Below are positions 17,039 to 26,269 of a DNA stretch of 64,000 nucleotides, one piece after another (position 1 is the stretch's first letter; every line of letters begins with the position of its first letter). The DNA is taken from positions 2,480,001 through 2,544,000 of the forward strand of contig NZ_CP009244.1 of assembly GCF_001941425.1 (NCBI RefSeq), written 5' to 3'. The stretch is from Corynebacterium ammoniagenes DSM 20306. Its GTDB lineage: Bacteria; Actinomycetota; Actinomycetes; Mycobacteriales; Mycobacteriaceae. A program made the translations under genes and the position numbers. Under the pieces are notes generated by a model. That model was given only the letters and a program-made list of their open reading frames with translations. It did no database searches and had not been told where the DNA came from.

Positions 17039-17662
17039 ATGGTTCGGCTTGTAATTGTTGATGATGAACAGCTCATCGCTTCTTCCTTGGCAACGCTTTT
17101 GAGTCTCGAGGAGGACTTGGAGGTGCTGCAGACTTTTCCGTCCGGGGAGACTGTCCTGGAATGGTGGCGAAAGCAAGTAACCATTGGAGAGGCGGTGCCC
17201 GATGTGTTGGTGACGGATCTGAACCTCGGGGGAATCGATGGGATTGAGGTTGCGCAACAGGTCAGGGCGCTCTCTCCCAAGACGGCGCTAGTCATTGTGA
17301 CCAGCCATTCGCGGCCGCTGCTTCTGAAGAAGGCGTTGGCTACTGGGGTGCAGGGATTTTTGCCGAAGACGGCCTCGGCGGAAGAATTCGCCGCGGCTGT
17401 GCGCACGGTTCACGGCGGCGGACGGTACATCGATCCCGAGCTTGCGGCGATGACGATTACGGCCTCTGATAGCCCGCTAACCGAGCGTGAGGCCGAGGTA
17501 GTCAACGCCGCCGGGCAAGGCGGGTCAGTCGAAGAAATCGCGCAGTTGGTGTTTTTAGCCCCGGGCACAACTCGGAACTACCTGTCCTCGGCTATGACAA
17601 AAATCGGCGCGCAGAACCGTTTTGAGGCGTTTCTGCGCGCGCGGGAGAAGGGCTGGATTTAG
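17039..17662 (+). CDS. NarL/LuxR-family response regulator
   Basis: This 207-residue DNA-binding response regulator has a receiver domain with acidic residues in VIVDDEQ, a phosphoacceptor Asp in VLVTDLNLGGIDG near residue 59, the switch Ser/Thr in IVTSHS and a Lys in FLPKTAS. The C-terminal LuxR-type helix-turn-helix (LTEREAEVVNAA, EEIAQLVFLAPGTTRNYLSS) follows from about residue 140. GGAAAGGA lies about 7 nt before the ATG. It completes the ABC transporter-kinase-regulator operon and most likely controls the exporter genes. It ends 13 bp from the converging clpB. Confidence 0.93.
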   Translation: MVRLVIVDDEQLIASSLATLLSLEEDLEVLQTFPSGETVLEWWRKQVTIGEAVPDVLVTDLNLGGIDGIEVAQQVRALSPKTALVIVTSHSRPLLLKKALATGVQGFLPKTASAEEFAAAVRTVHGGGRYIDPELAAMTITASDSPLTEREAEVVNAAGQGGSVEEIAQLVFLAPGTTRNYLSSAMTKIGAQNRFEAFLRAREKGWI

Positions 17663-17675
17663 CCCCCCTGCTGGA

Positions 17676-20231
17676 TTAGTTGGTGGACAAGGTCAGGGAT
17701 TCGCCGTCTTCGGCGGTGGTGACGTGCACGGTATCGCCATCGCGAATCTCGCCAGCGAGCAACTTGCGCGCCATCTGGTCACCAATAGCCTGCTGGATCA
17801 AACGACGCAGTGGACGTGCACCGTAGTCAGGGTCGTAACCACGTTCGGCGAGCCAGTGCTTCGCGTTCGAGTCCACATCGAGTTCCAAACGACGCTGCTC
17901 TAGGCGCTGGGCCAAGCTTTCTAGCTGGATATCGACGATGCCTTCGAGCAGCTCGGTCGATAGAGCTTCAAAGAGCACGACATCATCTAGGCGGTTAATA
18001 AACTCCGGCTTGAAGGCCTTCTTGACTGCTTCCATGACCTGCTCGCGGTCGCCGCCGGCGCCGAGGTTGGAGGTCAAGATGATCACGGTGTTGCGGAAGT
18101 CGACGGTGCGGCCTTGGCCATCGGTAAGCCGGCCGTCATCGAGGACCTGCAGCAAGATATCGAAGACATCAGAGTGGGCTTTCTCGACTTCATCGAAAAG
18201 CACTAGCGTGTACGGACGACGACGCACTGCTTCGGTGAGCTGACCGCCGGCCTCGTGTCCGACATATCCCGGAGGCGCACCGATCAGACGTGCGACCGAG
18301 TGTTTTTCGCCATATTCGGACATATCGATACGAACCATGGCCGATTCATCATCGAAGAGGAACTCCGATAATGCCTTGGCCAGCTCCGTCTTACCGACAC
18401 CGGTGGGACCGAGGAAGAGGAAAGAACCGGTGGGACGGTTCGGATCCGCGATGCCCGCGCGGGAGCGGCGAACCGCATCCGATACGGCGCTGACGGCCTC
18501 CGACTGACCGACCACGCGGCGGCCGAGCACATCTTCCATGTGCAGCAGCTTCTCCGTCTCGCCTTCCAGCATCTTGCCGGCAGGAATACCGGTCCACGCG
18601 GAGACAACTTCGGCGATGACATCGGGGGAAACTTCTTCGACCAGCATGGTGTTTTGCTGCTGGTTAGCGCGCTCTTCGGCTTCTTCCACTTGAGTTTCTA
18701 GCTTAGGAATCCGGCCGTATCGCAGCTCGGAGGCGAGCTCATAGTCTCCGTCGCGCTCGGCGATTTCGGCTTCGCGGCGCAGGTTTTCCAGTTCCTCTTT
18801 GGCTTCCTGAACATCGTCGATAGCCCTTTTCTCGTTATTCCACCGGGCTTGCAGTTCGCCGAGTTTCTCGCGTTCATCGGCAAGCTCTTGCTGCAACTTG
18901 CTCAGGCGGTCTTGGCTGGCGGCATCCGATTCCTTCTTGAGCGCCAGCTCTTCGATTTCCATGCGGCGGACGATGCGCTCGAGCTCATCGATTTCCTGTG
19001 GGGAGGAGTCGATCTCCATGCGCAGGCGCGAGCCGGCCTCATCAACCAAATCAATTGCCTTATCCGGCAAGAAACGGTTGGTGATGTAGCGATTCGACAG
19101 CTCTGCTGCTGCAACCAGCGCGGAGTCCATGATGCGCACACCGTGATGGACCTCGTAGCGCTCTTTCAGACCACGCAAAATACCGATGGTGTCTTCCACG
19201 GATGGTTCCGCGGCGTAGACCTGCTGGAAACGGCGTTCCAGCGCAGCATCCTTTTCAATGTACTTGCGGTACTCATCCAAGGTGGTTGCACCGACCAGGC
19301 GCAGCTCACCACGGGCCAGCATGGGCTTAATCATGTTACCGGCATCCATCGAGCCTTCGCCGGTAGCACCCGCGCCGACTAGCGTGTGCAGCTCATCGAT
19401 AAAGGTAATAATCTGTCCTTCAGATGCCTTGATCTCATCCAAGACAGCCTTGAGGCGCTCTTCAAATTCGCCGCGGTACTTCGCACCGGCAATCATCGAA
19501 CCCAAGTCCAAGGAGAGCAGGGTTTTGCCCTTCAAGGATTCCGGCACGTCGCCGGCGACAATGCGGCGGGCAAGGCCTTCGACGATCGAGGTTTTACCGA
19601 CGCCAGGCTCACCGATGAGCACGGGGTTATTCTTCGTGCGGCGCGAAAGTACCTGCACGACGCGGCGGATTTCTTGATCACGGCCGATAACCGGGTCAAT
19701 CTTGCCCTCACGGGCACGGGCGGTTAAGTCCGTGGAGTATTTTTCTAAGGCTTGGAACTGCTCCTCGGGATTTTCGGTGGTCACCTTCGCGGCACCGCGG
19801 ACCGAGGGGAAGGCTCCTTTAATGGCTTCCGCCGTTGCGCCGCGGGAGATAAGCAGCTCAGAGGCATCTGTCTTCGAGGCGGCGATGGCAGCGAGCAAGA
19901 CCTCCGTGGAGACGAATTCATCCCCGAGCTCCCCCGCAAGTTCTTGCGCATTGGTCAACACGTTGAGACCGTCGCGGTTAAAGTTCGGGTTGGCCATATT
20001 CTGGCCTTCGGCCTTGGGGTAGCCGTCTACTAAGGCGCGGGCTTCGGCCAGCACGGTGTCGGGATCCACGCCGGTTGCTTTCAGTACCGGAACGGCGATG
20101 CCGTCTTTTTGGTCCAAGATAGCGGCCAATAGGTGCGCCGGGCGGATGTCCGGGTTGCCATTGGACGAAGCCTTGGCGAGCGCTTGCTGCAAGGCTTCTT
20201 GGGTTTTAGTAGTGGGATTAAATGAATTCAT
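17676..20231 (-). CDS. clpB: ATP-dependent disaggregase ClpB
   Basis: ClpB is an 851-residue Hsp100 hexamer that extracts polypeptides from aggregates with DnaK/DnaJ/GrpE. It has the N-terminal Clp-N repeats (about 1-145), the first AAA+ module with Walker [10 protein letters not shown] (near residue 205) and Walker [10 protein letters not shown], a coiled-coil middle domain (about 400-530, Glu/Arg-rich), and a second AAA+ module with GPTGVGKTE (near residue 600) and [15 protein letters not shown] 20231 has AAAAGGAG 6 nt upstream. The promoter carries a SigH-type element and an HspR box, so it is heat-shock controlled along with the dnaK operon. Confidence 0.97.
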   Translation of the reverse strand: MNSFNPTTKTQEALQQALAKASSNGNPDIRPAHLLAAILDQKDGIAVPVLKATGVDPDTVLAEARALVDGYPKAEGQNMANPNFNRDGLNVLTNAQELAGELGDEFVSTEVLLAAIAASKTDASELLISRGATAEAIKGAFPSVRGAAKVTTENPEEQFQALEKYSTDLTARAREGKIDPVIGRDQEIRRVVQVLSRRTKNNPVLIGEPGVGKTSIVEGLARRIVAGDVPESLKGKTLLSLDLGSMIAGAKYRGEFEERLKAVLDEIKASEGQIITFIDELHTLVGAGATGEGSMDAGNMIKPMLARGELRLVGATTLDEYRKYIEKDAALERRFQQVYAAEPSVEDTIGILRGLKERYEVHHGVRIMDSALVAAAELSNRYITNRFLPDKAIDLVDEAGSRLRMEIDSSPQEIDELERIVRRMEIEELALKKESDAASQDRLSKLQQELADEREKLGELQARWNNEKRAIDDVQEAKEELENLRREAEIAERDGDYELASELRYGRIPKLETQVEEAEERANQQQNTMLVEEVSPDVIAEVVSAWTGIPAGKMLEGETEKLLHMEDVLGRRVVGQSEAVSAVSDAVRRSRAGIADPNRPTGSFLFLGPTGVGKTELAKALSEFLFDDESAMVRIDMSEYGEKHSVARLIGAPPGYVGHEAGGQLTEAVRRRPYTLVLFDEVEKAHSDVFDILLQVLDDGRLTDGQGRTVDFRNTVIILTSNLGAGGDREQVMEAVKKAFKPEFINRLDDVVLFEALSTELLEGIVDIQLESLAQRLEQRRLELDVDSNAKHWLAERGYDPDYGARPLRRLIQQAIGDQMARKLLAGEIRDGDTVHVTTAEDGESLTLSTN

Positions 20232-20286
20232 AAGTGCTCCTTTTAGCTATTTTTTCAGCCTCCATCATAGGTGCTTCATCTCTTCC

Positions 20287-20358
20287 AACGCACCCTAAGT
20301 TGAGTCTATTCCACTCATGTTCAAATATTTTGAAAAAGTTGAGTGTCCTCGGATCAAT
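20287..20358 (-). promoter_or_regulatory. clpB heat-shock promoter: SigH-type element with HspR (HAIR) boxes
   Basis: On the minus strand GGAATA (20307-20312) and GTT (20287-20289) are separated as in SigH promoters (GGAA-N19-GTT). TTGAGT-N7-ACTCA at 20300-20317 matches the HAIR inverted repeat (CTTGAGT-N7-ACTCAAG) and overlaps the -35 element. A second, poorer copy (TTGAGT-N7-GATCAA) lies at 20340-20358. This is dual activation by SigH and repression by HspR, inferred from consensus matches. Confidence 0.75.
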
Positions 20359-20362
20359 AAAA

Positions 20363-20388
20363 GCGCCCACATCAGATGACGTGGGCGC
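20363..20388 (-). terminator. Terminator of the metQ-metN-metI operon
   Basis: GCGCCCAC (20363-20370) and GTGGGCGC (20381-20388) form a perfect 8-bp stem, extended by inner ATC/GAT-type pairs, followed on the minus strand by CTTTTATT. It lies 25 bp beyond the metI stop. Confidence 0.85.
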
Positions 20389-20412
20389 AGGGGGAAATCG
20401 TGGTTGATTTCT

Positions 20413-21087
20413 CTAATCATTGCGGGCGCGACGGGCCCACCAAGTGCCAAAGGCTTGAATCAGTTGGACTACCACGATCAAAATTACCACCGTGATAATG
20501 ATGGCGATGGTGTCAAATTGCTGGTAGCCATAAGAAATTGCGAGGTCGCCAACACCGCCCCCGCCGATGGTGCCGGCCATCGCGGTGGCGGAAATCAAGG
20601 TAATAGTCGAGGTTGTGAGCGCCAAAATAATGCCGGCTTTGGCCTCGGGCAACAAGAAGTAGCGGATGGTCTGCCAGGTGGTAGCGCCCATCGATTCGGC
20701 GGCTTCCAAGATTCCGGAGTCCACGTCCAAAACGGATTGCTCAATCAGTCGGGCCATAAAGGGCGCTATGAAAATAGTCAGTGGAACCAGTGCCGCGGTG
20801 GTGCCAATCGAGGATCCGACAATGACCCGGGTAAACGGCAAGATGGCGACCATCAAGATAATAAACGGCAGCGAACGCACCGTGTTGACTACGAAGTTGA
20901 CGATTTCATAGAGCCAGCGCACCGGGCGCAGACCGCCGGGACGGTTGAGCACCAAAATAATGCCTAAGCCAGCACCTAAAATCGTGCCGATGAGCAGCGA
21001 AATGCCCACCATATATAGGGTCTCGATGGCGGCTTCGCCGTATTTTTCAAAACCGACGCGGGTGTCGAAGATATCTGTTAGATCCAT
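20413..21087 (-). CDS. metI: Methionine ABC transporter permease
   Basis: This is the inner-membrane channel of the MetNIQ high-affinity methionine importer, 224 residues with five hydrophobic helices. The ABC permease EAA-type loop is seen around EAAESMGATTWQTIRYFLLPEA. The start ATG overlaps the stop of metN (TAATG), showing translational coupling. It is the last gene of the operon, followed by a perfect-stem terminator. Confidence 0.95.
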   Translation of the reverse strand: MDLTDIFDTRVGFEKYGEAAIETLYMVGISLLIGTILGAGLGIILVLNRPGGLRPVRWLYEIVNFVVNTVRSLPFIILMVAILPFTRVIVGSSIGTTAALVPLTIFIAPFMARLIEQSVLDVDSGILEAAESMGATTWQTIRYFLLPEAKAGIILALTTSTITLISATAMAGTIGGGGVGDLAISYGYQQFDTIAIIITVVILIVVVQLIQAFGTWWARRARND

Positions 21088-22109
21088 TAGTTCACATCCT
21101 CTACTTCCAGGCCGGGGCGGTGGGAAAGGTGGGCTAGGCTGGCATCGATAAGCGATGCGTTTTGGGCAGACAAACCTATAACCACGGTGCCAACTGACTG
21201 CCGACGCAAGGCGGCATCGGAAGCATGCAGCAGCGATGCCTGAATGCCCTGGTTAGCAAAATCCGAGATGAGGTCACGGGCTGCGCCGCCGTTGTGGATG
21301 GCGCGAATGACGCGGTCGAATTTGCCGCTGCGCACCTCCTGCTCGATGGCCAACGGGAGCTTTTGCGGCACCACGGTTTCAACAAATTGGCGGGTCAGTT
21401 CTTGCTGCGGGTGAGCAAAGACCTGTGCGACATCGCCGTTTTCGATTACGCGGCCGTGCTCCATCACTGCGATGTGATCCGCGATGCGCGAGACGACGGA
21501 CATCTGGTGCGTGATAATTAGCACCGTGATGCCGAGTTCGCTGTTGACCTTGAGCAAAAGATCCAAAATCTGGTTAGTGGTTATCGGGTCCAGCGCAGAT
21601 GTGGGCTCATCACAGATGAGGATTTTCGGGTTGGTCACCAGGGCGCGGGCGATTCCCACGCGCTGACGCTGCCCGCCGGAGAGCTGCTTCGGGGTATTTT
21701 CTGCGCGGGTATCGAGCCCGACCATCGCTAGTACCTCGGCCACGCGCTTTTTTACCTGCGCGCGTGGGGTGCCTGCCAGTACCAAGGGAAGCCCGACGTT
21801 GTGGGCCACCGATTGGCTATTGAGCAGGTTAAAGTGCTGAAAGACCATGGAGACCTCGCGGCGCAGACCACGCAGATCGCTACCGTTGAGCTTCGTGACT
21901 TCCTTGCCGAGGACCTGGACGACGCCCGAGGTGGGCTTTTCTAAGCCATTGACGGTGCGCAACAACGTGGATTTGCCCGCACCTGAGGTGCCGACCACGC
22001 CGAAGATGCTGCCGGCTGGGACTTCGGCGCTGACATCGTCAAGCGCTGTGATGCTGCCGGCTTTGGTCTCGAAGACCTTGGATACATTGCGAAAGGAAAC
22101 AGCGACCAT
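21087..22109 (-). CDS. metN: Methionine ABC transporter ATP-binding protein
   Basis: MetN powers methionine import. The 340-residue protein has Walker A GTSGAGKST, signature LSGGQRQRVGIARAL, Walker B ILICDEPTSALDP, and the C-terminal NIL regulatory domain (about 260-335) that binds methionine and inhibits transport in characterised relatives. It starts 9 bp after metQ and overlaps metI. Confidence 0.95.
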   Translation of the reverse strand: MVAVSFRNVSKVFETKAGSITALDDVSAEVPAGSIFGVVGTSGAGKSTLLRTVNGLEKPTSGVVQVLGKEVTKLNGSDLRGLRREVSMVFQHFNLLNSQSVAHNVGLPLVLAGTPRAQVKKRVAEVLAMVGLDTRAENTPKQLSGGQRQRVGIARALVTNPKILICDEPTSALDPITTNQILDLLLKVNSELGITVLIITHQMSVVSRIADHIAVMEHGRVIENGDVAQVFAHPQQELTRQFVETVVPQKLPLAIEQEVRSGKFDRVIRAIHNGGAARDLISDFANQGIQASLLHASDAALRRQSVGTVVIGLSAQNASLIDASLAHLSHRPGLEVEDVN

Positions 22110-22118
22110 AACCCTGCT

Positions 22119-22967
22119 CTACTTCTGAAGTGATTCTGGGATAAACCAGTAGTCATCCTCGTTTTGCTCGGCCACGAAATCTAGGAATTCCTCGGAGCGG
22201 TATGCCTCTGCAACGGCATTAGCCCACTCGGAATCCACCTGCTCTTCGGTGGTGACAGCCTGCAAAATCAGGTCATCGGTGAGGTCTTCTTGCTCTAGGG
22301 CCAAGGCAGGATCAACCTGGGAGGAATACGCGATGGAGCCAGGGATAATGCCCCAGTCCAAGTCGCCGAGCGCACGCGGAATTGTGGCTGAGTCCATGGG
22401 CTGGATGTCCAAATTATGCGGGTTTTCCTCAATGTCCGACGGGGTGAGCAAGTTCGGATCGGCATCCTCGTTGACCGTGATCCAGCCCAGCTTAATGAGC
22501 AAGCGGAACGCGCGGGTCTGGTTGGAACCATCAGCGGGAATACCCACGGTCTGGCCATCGGCGACATCATCCACGGATTTGAGGTCATTGGAGTAAATCT
22601 TGGTCGCCACGGTGGGGATATCGGTGATATTGGCCAAGTCGGAGCCGGTTTCATCATTGAAGACATTCATGTACGCGGTGTGCTGGTCGACGTTAAGATC
22701 GACGTCATTTTCACTCAGCGCGACATCGGCCTGACGCAGGTCGGTGAACTCCGTGTAATCAATTTCGTAGCCCTGCTCGCTCAAGATGGGGTCAATGCCC
22801 TCGCGGAAAAGCTCGGAATAAGGCCCAGGGGAGGTACCGACACGAATCTGGGTGGTGTCGCCGTCTGCGGCGGAATCACTATCGGACGAGCCGCACGCAG
22901 CCAACGTGAACGCGGCGGAGCCTGCCGCGACAACGGCAAGAATTTTCTTCGACATAGGAAAAGCCAT
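22119..22967 (-). CDS. metQ: Methionine-binding lipoprotein
   Basis: This is the extracytoplasmic substrate-binding component of MetNIQ, 282 residues of the NlpA family. A lipoprotein signal ends in the lipobox LAAC near residues 21-24, followed by a Ser/Asp-rich linker. Family segments such as GTSPGPYSELF, DYTEFTDLRQADVAL and IPADGSNQTRAFRLL are present. ATG 22967 has AGAGG 8 nt upstream; ATG 22955 is an alternative. The upstream region has an McbR-like box at 23053-23068 overlapping a TATATT -10 box, consistent with sulfur/methionine control. Confidence 0.95.
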   Translation of the reverse strand: MAFPMSKKILAVVAAGSAAFTLAACGSSDSDSAADGDTTQIRVGTSPGPYSELFREGIDPILSEQGYEIDYTEFTDLRQADVALSENDVDLNVDQHTAYMNVFNDETGSDLANITDIPTVATKIYSNDLKSVDDVADGQTVGIPADGSNQTRAFRLLIKLGWITVNEDADPNLLTPSDIEENPHNLDIQPMDSATIPRALGDLDWGIIPGSIAYSSQVDPALALEQEDLTDDLILQAVTTEEQVDSEWANAVAEAYRSEEFLDFVAEQNEDDYWFIPESLQK

Positions 22968-23052
22968 GATGAAACCTCTTTTTCGGGAATAGTTAGGGAA
23001 ACTTCTTGTCTGTCATCACAACCACAAACAAGACCGTTTATTCCATCCAATA

Positions 23053-23068
23053 TAGACCACTTGGTATA
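23053..23068 (-). promoter_or_regulatory. McbR-like box in front of metQNI
   Basis: TAGAC-CACTTG-GTATA matches the McbR consensus TAGAC-N6-GTCTA with one mismatch. On the minus strand it adjoins TATATT, a good -10 candidate for the metQ operon. McbR represses sulfur and methionine genes in C. glutamicum; its role here is inferred. Confidence 0.55.
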
Positions 23069-23101
23069 TTTTGCCCATGTTTACCCCCATTAGGTATAGA
23101 A

Positions 23102-23133
23102 AAAGCACCCAAGCAGGGGTGCCTGGGTGCTTT
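23102..23133 (-). terminator. Terminator downstream of gltS
   Basis: AAAGCACCCA (23102-23111) and TGGGTGCTTT (23124-23133) form a perfect 10-bp stem with a 12-nt loop. It lies 18 bp after the gltS stop, with T-rich flanks on both strands, so it may act in both directions. Confidence 0.85.
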
Positions 23134-23150
23134 ACGAATTAAGTTAGTAG

Positions 23151-24530
23151 CTAGCCTTTGGGGACTTTCTCCCCGACGTTGCCAATTCCTTGGGCGAAAA
23201 TCGTACCGCGCGGCGGCATCCACCCTCCGAACTTGGCCAGTAAGTAAATACTGATGGCAAGCGCCACCGAAATCCAGCCCAGTCCTGCCGTAAAGCCATA
23301 GACCACAGCAATTGGTGCGATGACGGTCATGCCGATTTCGAAAGGACCGAAGCCGACGTAGGCCATACCGTATTCCGAAAGCGTTCCGGACTTGAGCTTG
23401 GGGTCGACGATCTTGAGCAGGGCGATACCAGTGGAAACCGCGGCGGTAGCCCAGCCCCAGCCGAACAGGCCGCGCTCGAACCAGTTCTCGCCGAAGAACT
23501 CGGCTGGGAACCAGAGCAGGAAGAAGACACAGAAGATGGTGCCGAGGACGAACATGATGGACAGTGGCACCCAGTAGCTGGCGATAGCAGCTGGTGCAAT
23601 GGATGCGATACCAAAGGCAATCAGGTAGTCAGTTGCCGCACCAGAGACCGAGGATGTGGTCTCGCGGTCCAGGTAATCCTTGGCGCCGATTGCGTTCATG
23701 ATGGCGCGGATAACCAGACCAAGGACAATGGACATTGCGAACAGCGGGATGGAAACCTGTTCCCAAATATTGGAAATCAACGTATTAACGCCGTAAGCCA
23801 ACACCACGGTGAGCACGATAAAGCCCACGTGCAGGGTCAGTGGCTCAATCGACGAAGGGTTCGTGGTCGCGCGGCCAACCGAAGGGCGATCTTCAATCTT
23901 GGAGATGTAGCCCTTGCGTAGATCATCTGGCAGACCTTCAGAGGGCACTTCTGCTACCTTACCGCGGCGAATACCCCAGTTAGCAGCGATGATGCCGCCA
24001 ACAATCGCGGCGAGTGTACCCACGGTAGCGGAGGTAAAGCCCAATGATGCAGCGTCCGAGGCCCCGATCTCTTCCAGCGCGCCACCGACGGCAGCGGCGG
24101 TACCGAAACCGCCGGTAAAGCCGACTGGCAGCATCATGCCGAACCAGTTCGGAGTATCAAACACTGGCATAAACAGGTACAGGCCCAGCAAGATAAATAG
24201 GCCCCACTGCCCCAGGAACATGACCGTGGAATAGGCCCACATATTGCGAGCGCCCTTGCGCATATTGCCGCCCACATCCATGGAATAGGCCATGGAGGCA
24301 AAGACGGCTGCAATCAGGATGGTTGAGTAATCACCCATCGAGTCCGAAAAGTTTAAAATGCCCAGTGCATTAGGGCCGAGCAACAGTCCCAGTAGGCCGG
24401 CGGTGACAGGTGCAGGAAGCAGCAAGTCCTGGAATACAAATTTGATGCGGTGACGCAGGACGTTGCCGACAACCATAAGGATTGAAATTAACCCGACGTC
24501 TACCATCAGATCAAAGGCGGAGAATTCCAC
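23151..24530 (-). CDS. gltS: Sodium/glutamate symporter
   Basis: This is a GltS-type Na+-coupled glutamate carrier of 459 residues with about ten or more hydrophobic segments. The N-terminal half has a re-entrant-like motif (GFTGGFGTAAAVGGALEE) that is repeated in inverted form in the C-terminal half (FFGENWFERGLFGWGWATAAVS), as in the family. The frame opens at ATG 24548. GTG 24530 is preferred because AAAGGAAAAGGA directly precedes it, although a leaderless start at 24548 cannot be excluded. It is monocistronic, with a 10-bp stem terminator. Confidence 0.9.
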   Translation of the reverse strand: MEFSAFDLMVDVGLISILMVVGNVLRHRIKFVFQDLLLPAPVTAGLLGLLLGPNALGILNFSDSMGDYSTILIAAVFASMAYSMDVGGNMRKGARNMWAYSTVMFLGQWGLFILLGLYLFMPVFDTPNWFGMMLPVGFTGGFGTAAAVGGALEEIGASDAASLGFTSATVGTLAAIVGGIIAANWGIRRGKVAEVPSEGLPDDLRKGYISKIEDRPSVGRATTNPSSIEPLTLHVGFIVLTVVLAYGVNTLISNIWEQVSIPLFAMSIVLGLVIRAIMNAIGAKDYLDRETTSSVSGAATDYLIAFGIASIAPAAIASYWVPLSIMFVLGTIFCVFFLLWFPAEFFGENWFERGLFGWGWATAAVSTGIALLKIVDPKLKSGTLSEYGMAYVGFGPFEIGMTVIAPIAVVYGFTAGLGWISVALAISIYLLAKFGGWMPPRGTIFAQGIGNVGEKVPKG

Positions 24531-24748
24531 GTGTCCTTTTCCTTTCATTTAAAGACGTTATTAGTCTTTGTAAGCACCCTCTTGTGATGTGTTAGAGAAT
24601 TTCTTGTACAAATATCAGGTCGTGCGCTGAGTTCATCAGTGAAAACCTCAGAGTCCTCCCAAGCTTATGGAAGAGTTACTAGGTACTGTATCGCATGCCA
24701 CGAAATTTGCCAGATTGTCCCTGGCAACACATTTGCACATCCCGTACC

Positions 24749-25096
24749 CTAAGACTCCTCAACCAAATAGGTGCGTATCTCCTTAACCTTGGCTGTTTTT
24801 ACCATTGATGTGAAGGTAAAAACATGGCTAAATCGCGCTCGTTGTGGCTGCACACCCTCGGCGAAGTCGAGATAACCATCACAGGATGCGGAGCGCCCGT
24901 GATTAATGGCGCCGAGCACCACCGCGTGCGTGGGTGCGACCGCGGGAAGGTCGGGGCCGAAATGGTGCCAGGAGGGGGCATCGACAAGCGACTGCTCAAG
25001 AGTGTCTTGATTCCCGGAAGCCCAAGCAATGGCCAGGTCGGCCACCAAAGCCATACGCGGGGAATTGCCGCAATCGGACGGTAGAGTGATATCCAT
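24749..25096 (-). CDS. Small NTF2-like/uncharacterised protein
   Basis: This 115-residue protein is possibly of the NTF2-like (cone-shaped alpha+beta) type. It begins with helical segments (MALVADLAIAWASGNQDTL), has WHHFGPD, and ends with strands ending HVFTFTS and KVKEIRTYLVEE. No catalytic set can be assigned. ATG 25096 lies 6 nt after a GACAAT -10-like box, so the message is probably leaderless. It is divergent from the flavin oxidoreductase at 25187 with only 90 bp between starts. Confidence 0.65.
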   Translation of the reverse strand: MDITLPSDCGNSPRMALVADLAIAWASGNQDTLEQSLVDAPSWHHFGPDLPAVAPTHAVVLGAINHGRSASCDGYLDFAEGVQPQRARFSHVFTFTSMVKTAKVKEIRTYLVEES

Positions 25097-25173
25097 AAGT
25101 GAATTGTCGCACAGCTATGACGCAACCAACATTTCCAACTTCAATCTTTAAGTGACAAATCAACAACTTTAGG

Positions 25174-25179
25174 TAGACT
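25174..25179 (+). promoter_or_regulatory. -10 box of a leaderless promoter
   Basis: TAGACT matches TANANT and ends 7 nt before the ATG at 25187. There is no Shine-Dalgarno sequence, so transcription and translation probably start at the same nucleotide. Confidence 0.6.
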
Positions 25180-25186
25180 GCAGGCT

Positions 25187-26251
25187 ATGAAATCATTTGG
25201 CTTTTTAAGCTTCGGACACTACGCCCTGGGCAAGAACCGACCGAATGCCACCGATATGGCAAAAATCCACCTGGAATTGGCGAAGAACGCCGATGATATT
25301 GGCGTTAATAATGCCTCTTTCCGCGTGCACCACTTTGTGCCGCAGGCAGCCGCCCCGATGCCGCTGCTGGGCGCGATTGCTGGATCTACGAAGCACATTG
25401 AAGTGGGCACCGGCGTCATTGATATGCGCTATGAAAACCCGCTTTACCTAGCAGAAGAAATCGCCAGCTTGGATCAGATTGCTGAAGGACGCATTGCCTT
25501 AGGTCTGTCCCGCGGCGCGCCGGAAGCTGCGGACCGCGGTTGGGAAGCTTTTGGCTATAAGTCTGAAGCTCCTAATGGTGCAGATTTAGCGCGTGCGAAT
25601 TTCTTGCGCTTAATGGATGCGCTCGATGGTCACGGGATGGCCGTGGCGGCACCCTTGGAACGCCAGTACCCCAACATGTACCAGCCGGGCATCCCGCTGC
25701 CGATTTTCCCGCACTCCCCTGGTGTGCGTCAGCGCATCTTCTACGGCTCTGGCACTCACGCGTCTGCGGAGCAAGCAGCGCGCGATGGTGTGAACTTGAT
25801 GTCGTCGACTTTGGTATCGGAAACGTCTGCGGAGACGTTGGGCGAGGTGCAGGTTGAACAGATTCGTCGCTACCGCGCGGAGTGGAAGGAAGCCGGCCAT
25901 GACTGGACTCCCCGCGTGAGCGTATCGCGTTCGATTTTCCCGATTGTCGATGATGCGGATCGCCGTATGTTTGGCCTGCATAAGACCAGCACGGACCAGG
26001 TGGGCATGTTGCCAGAGGCTGGCGCTGCAATCTTTGGCCGCACCTATGCGGATGAGCCGGATGTTTTGATTGAGCAGCTTAAGGCCGACCCGGCAGTCAT
26101 GGAAGCCGATAGCCTGCTCATTGCCATTCCCACGGGCATGGGCGTGGATGTCAATACCAAGATTTTGCAGAATTTCGCGGAGCACGTCGCCCCGGCGCTG
26201 GGCTGGATTCCGAATACGGAAGGCCGTCCTGCGGGCTATCCGATTGACTAA
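25187..26251 (+). CDS. LLM-class flavin-dependent oxidoreductase
   Basis: This is a 354-residue luciferase-like (bacterial luciferase superfamily) oxidoreductase using FMN or F420. The TIM-barrel signature segments NPLYLAEEIASLDQIAEGRIALGLSRG and the phosphate-loop-like FYGSGTHASAEQAARDGVN are visible. The substrate is not deducible. The start is leaderless behind TAGACT. The next gene, a globin/flavin-reductase-like fusion, begins 18 bp downstream and could supply electrons. Confidence 0.85.
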   Translation: MKSFGFLSFGHYALGKNRPNATDMAKIHLELAKNADDIGVNNASFRVHHFVPQAAAPMPLLGAIAGSTKHIEVGTGVIDMRYENPLYLAEEIASLDQIAEGRIALGLSRGAPEAADRGWEAFGYKSEAPNGADLARANFLRLMDALDGHGMAVAAPLERQYPNMYQPGIPLPIFPHSPGVRQRIFYGSGTHASAEQAARDGVNLMSSTLVSETSAETLGEVQVEQIRRYRAEWKEAGHDWTPRVSVSRSIFPIVDDADRRMFGLHKTSTDQVGMLPEAGAAIFGRTYADEPDVLIEQLKADPAVMEADSLLIAIPTGMGVDVNTKILQNFAEHVAPALGWIPNTEGRPAGYPID

Positions 26252-26269
26252 TCTGTACGATCGATCTGC

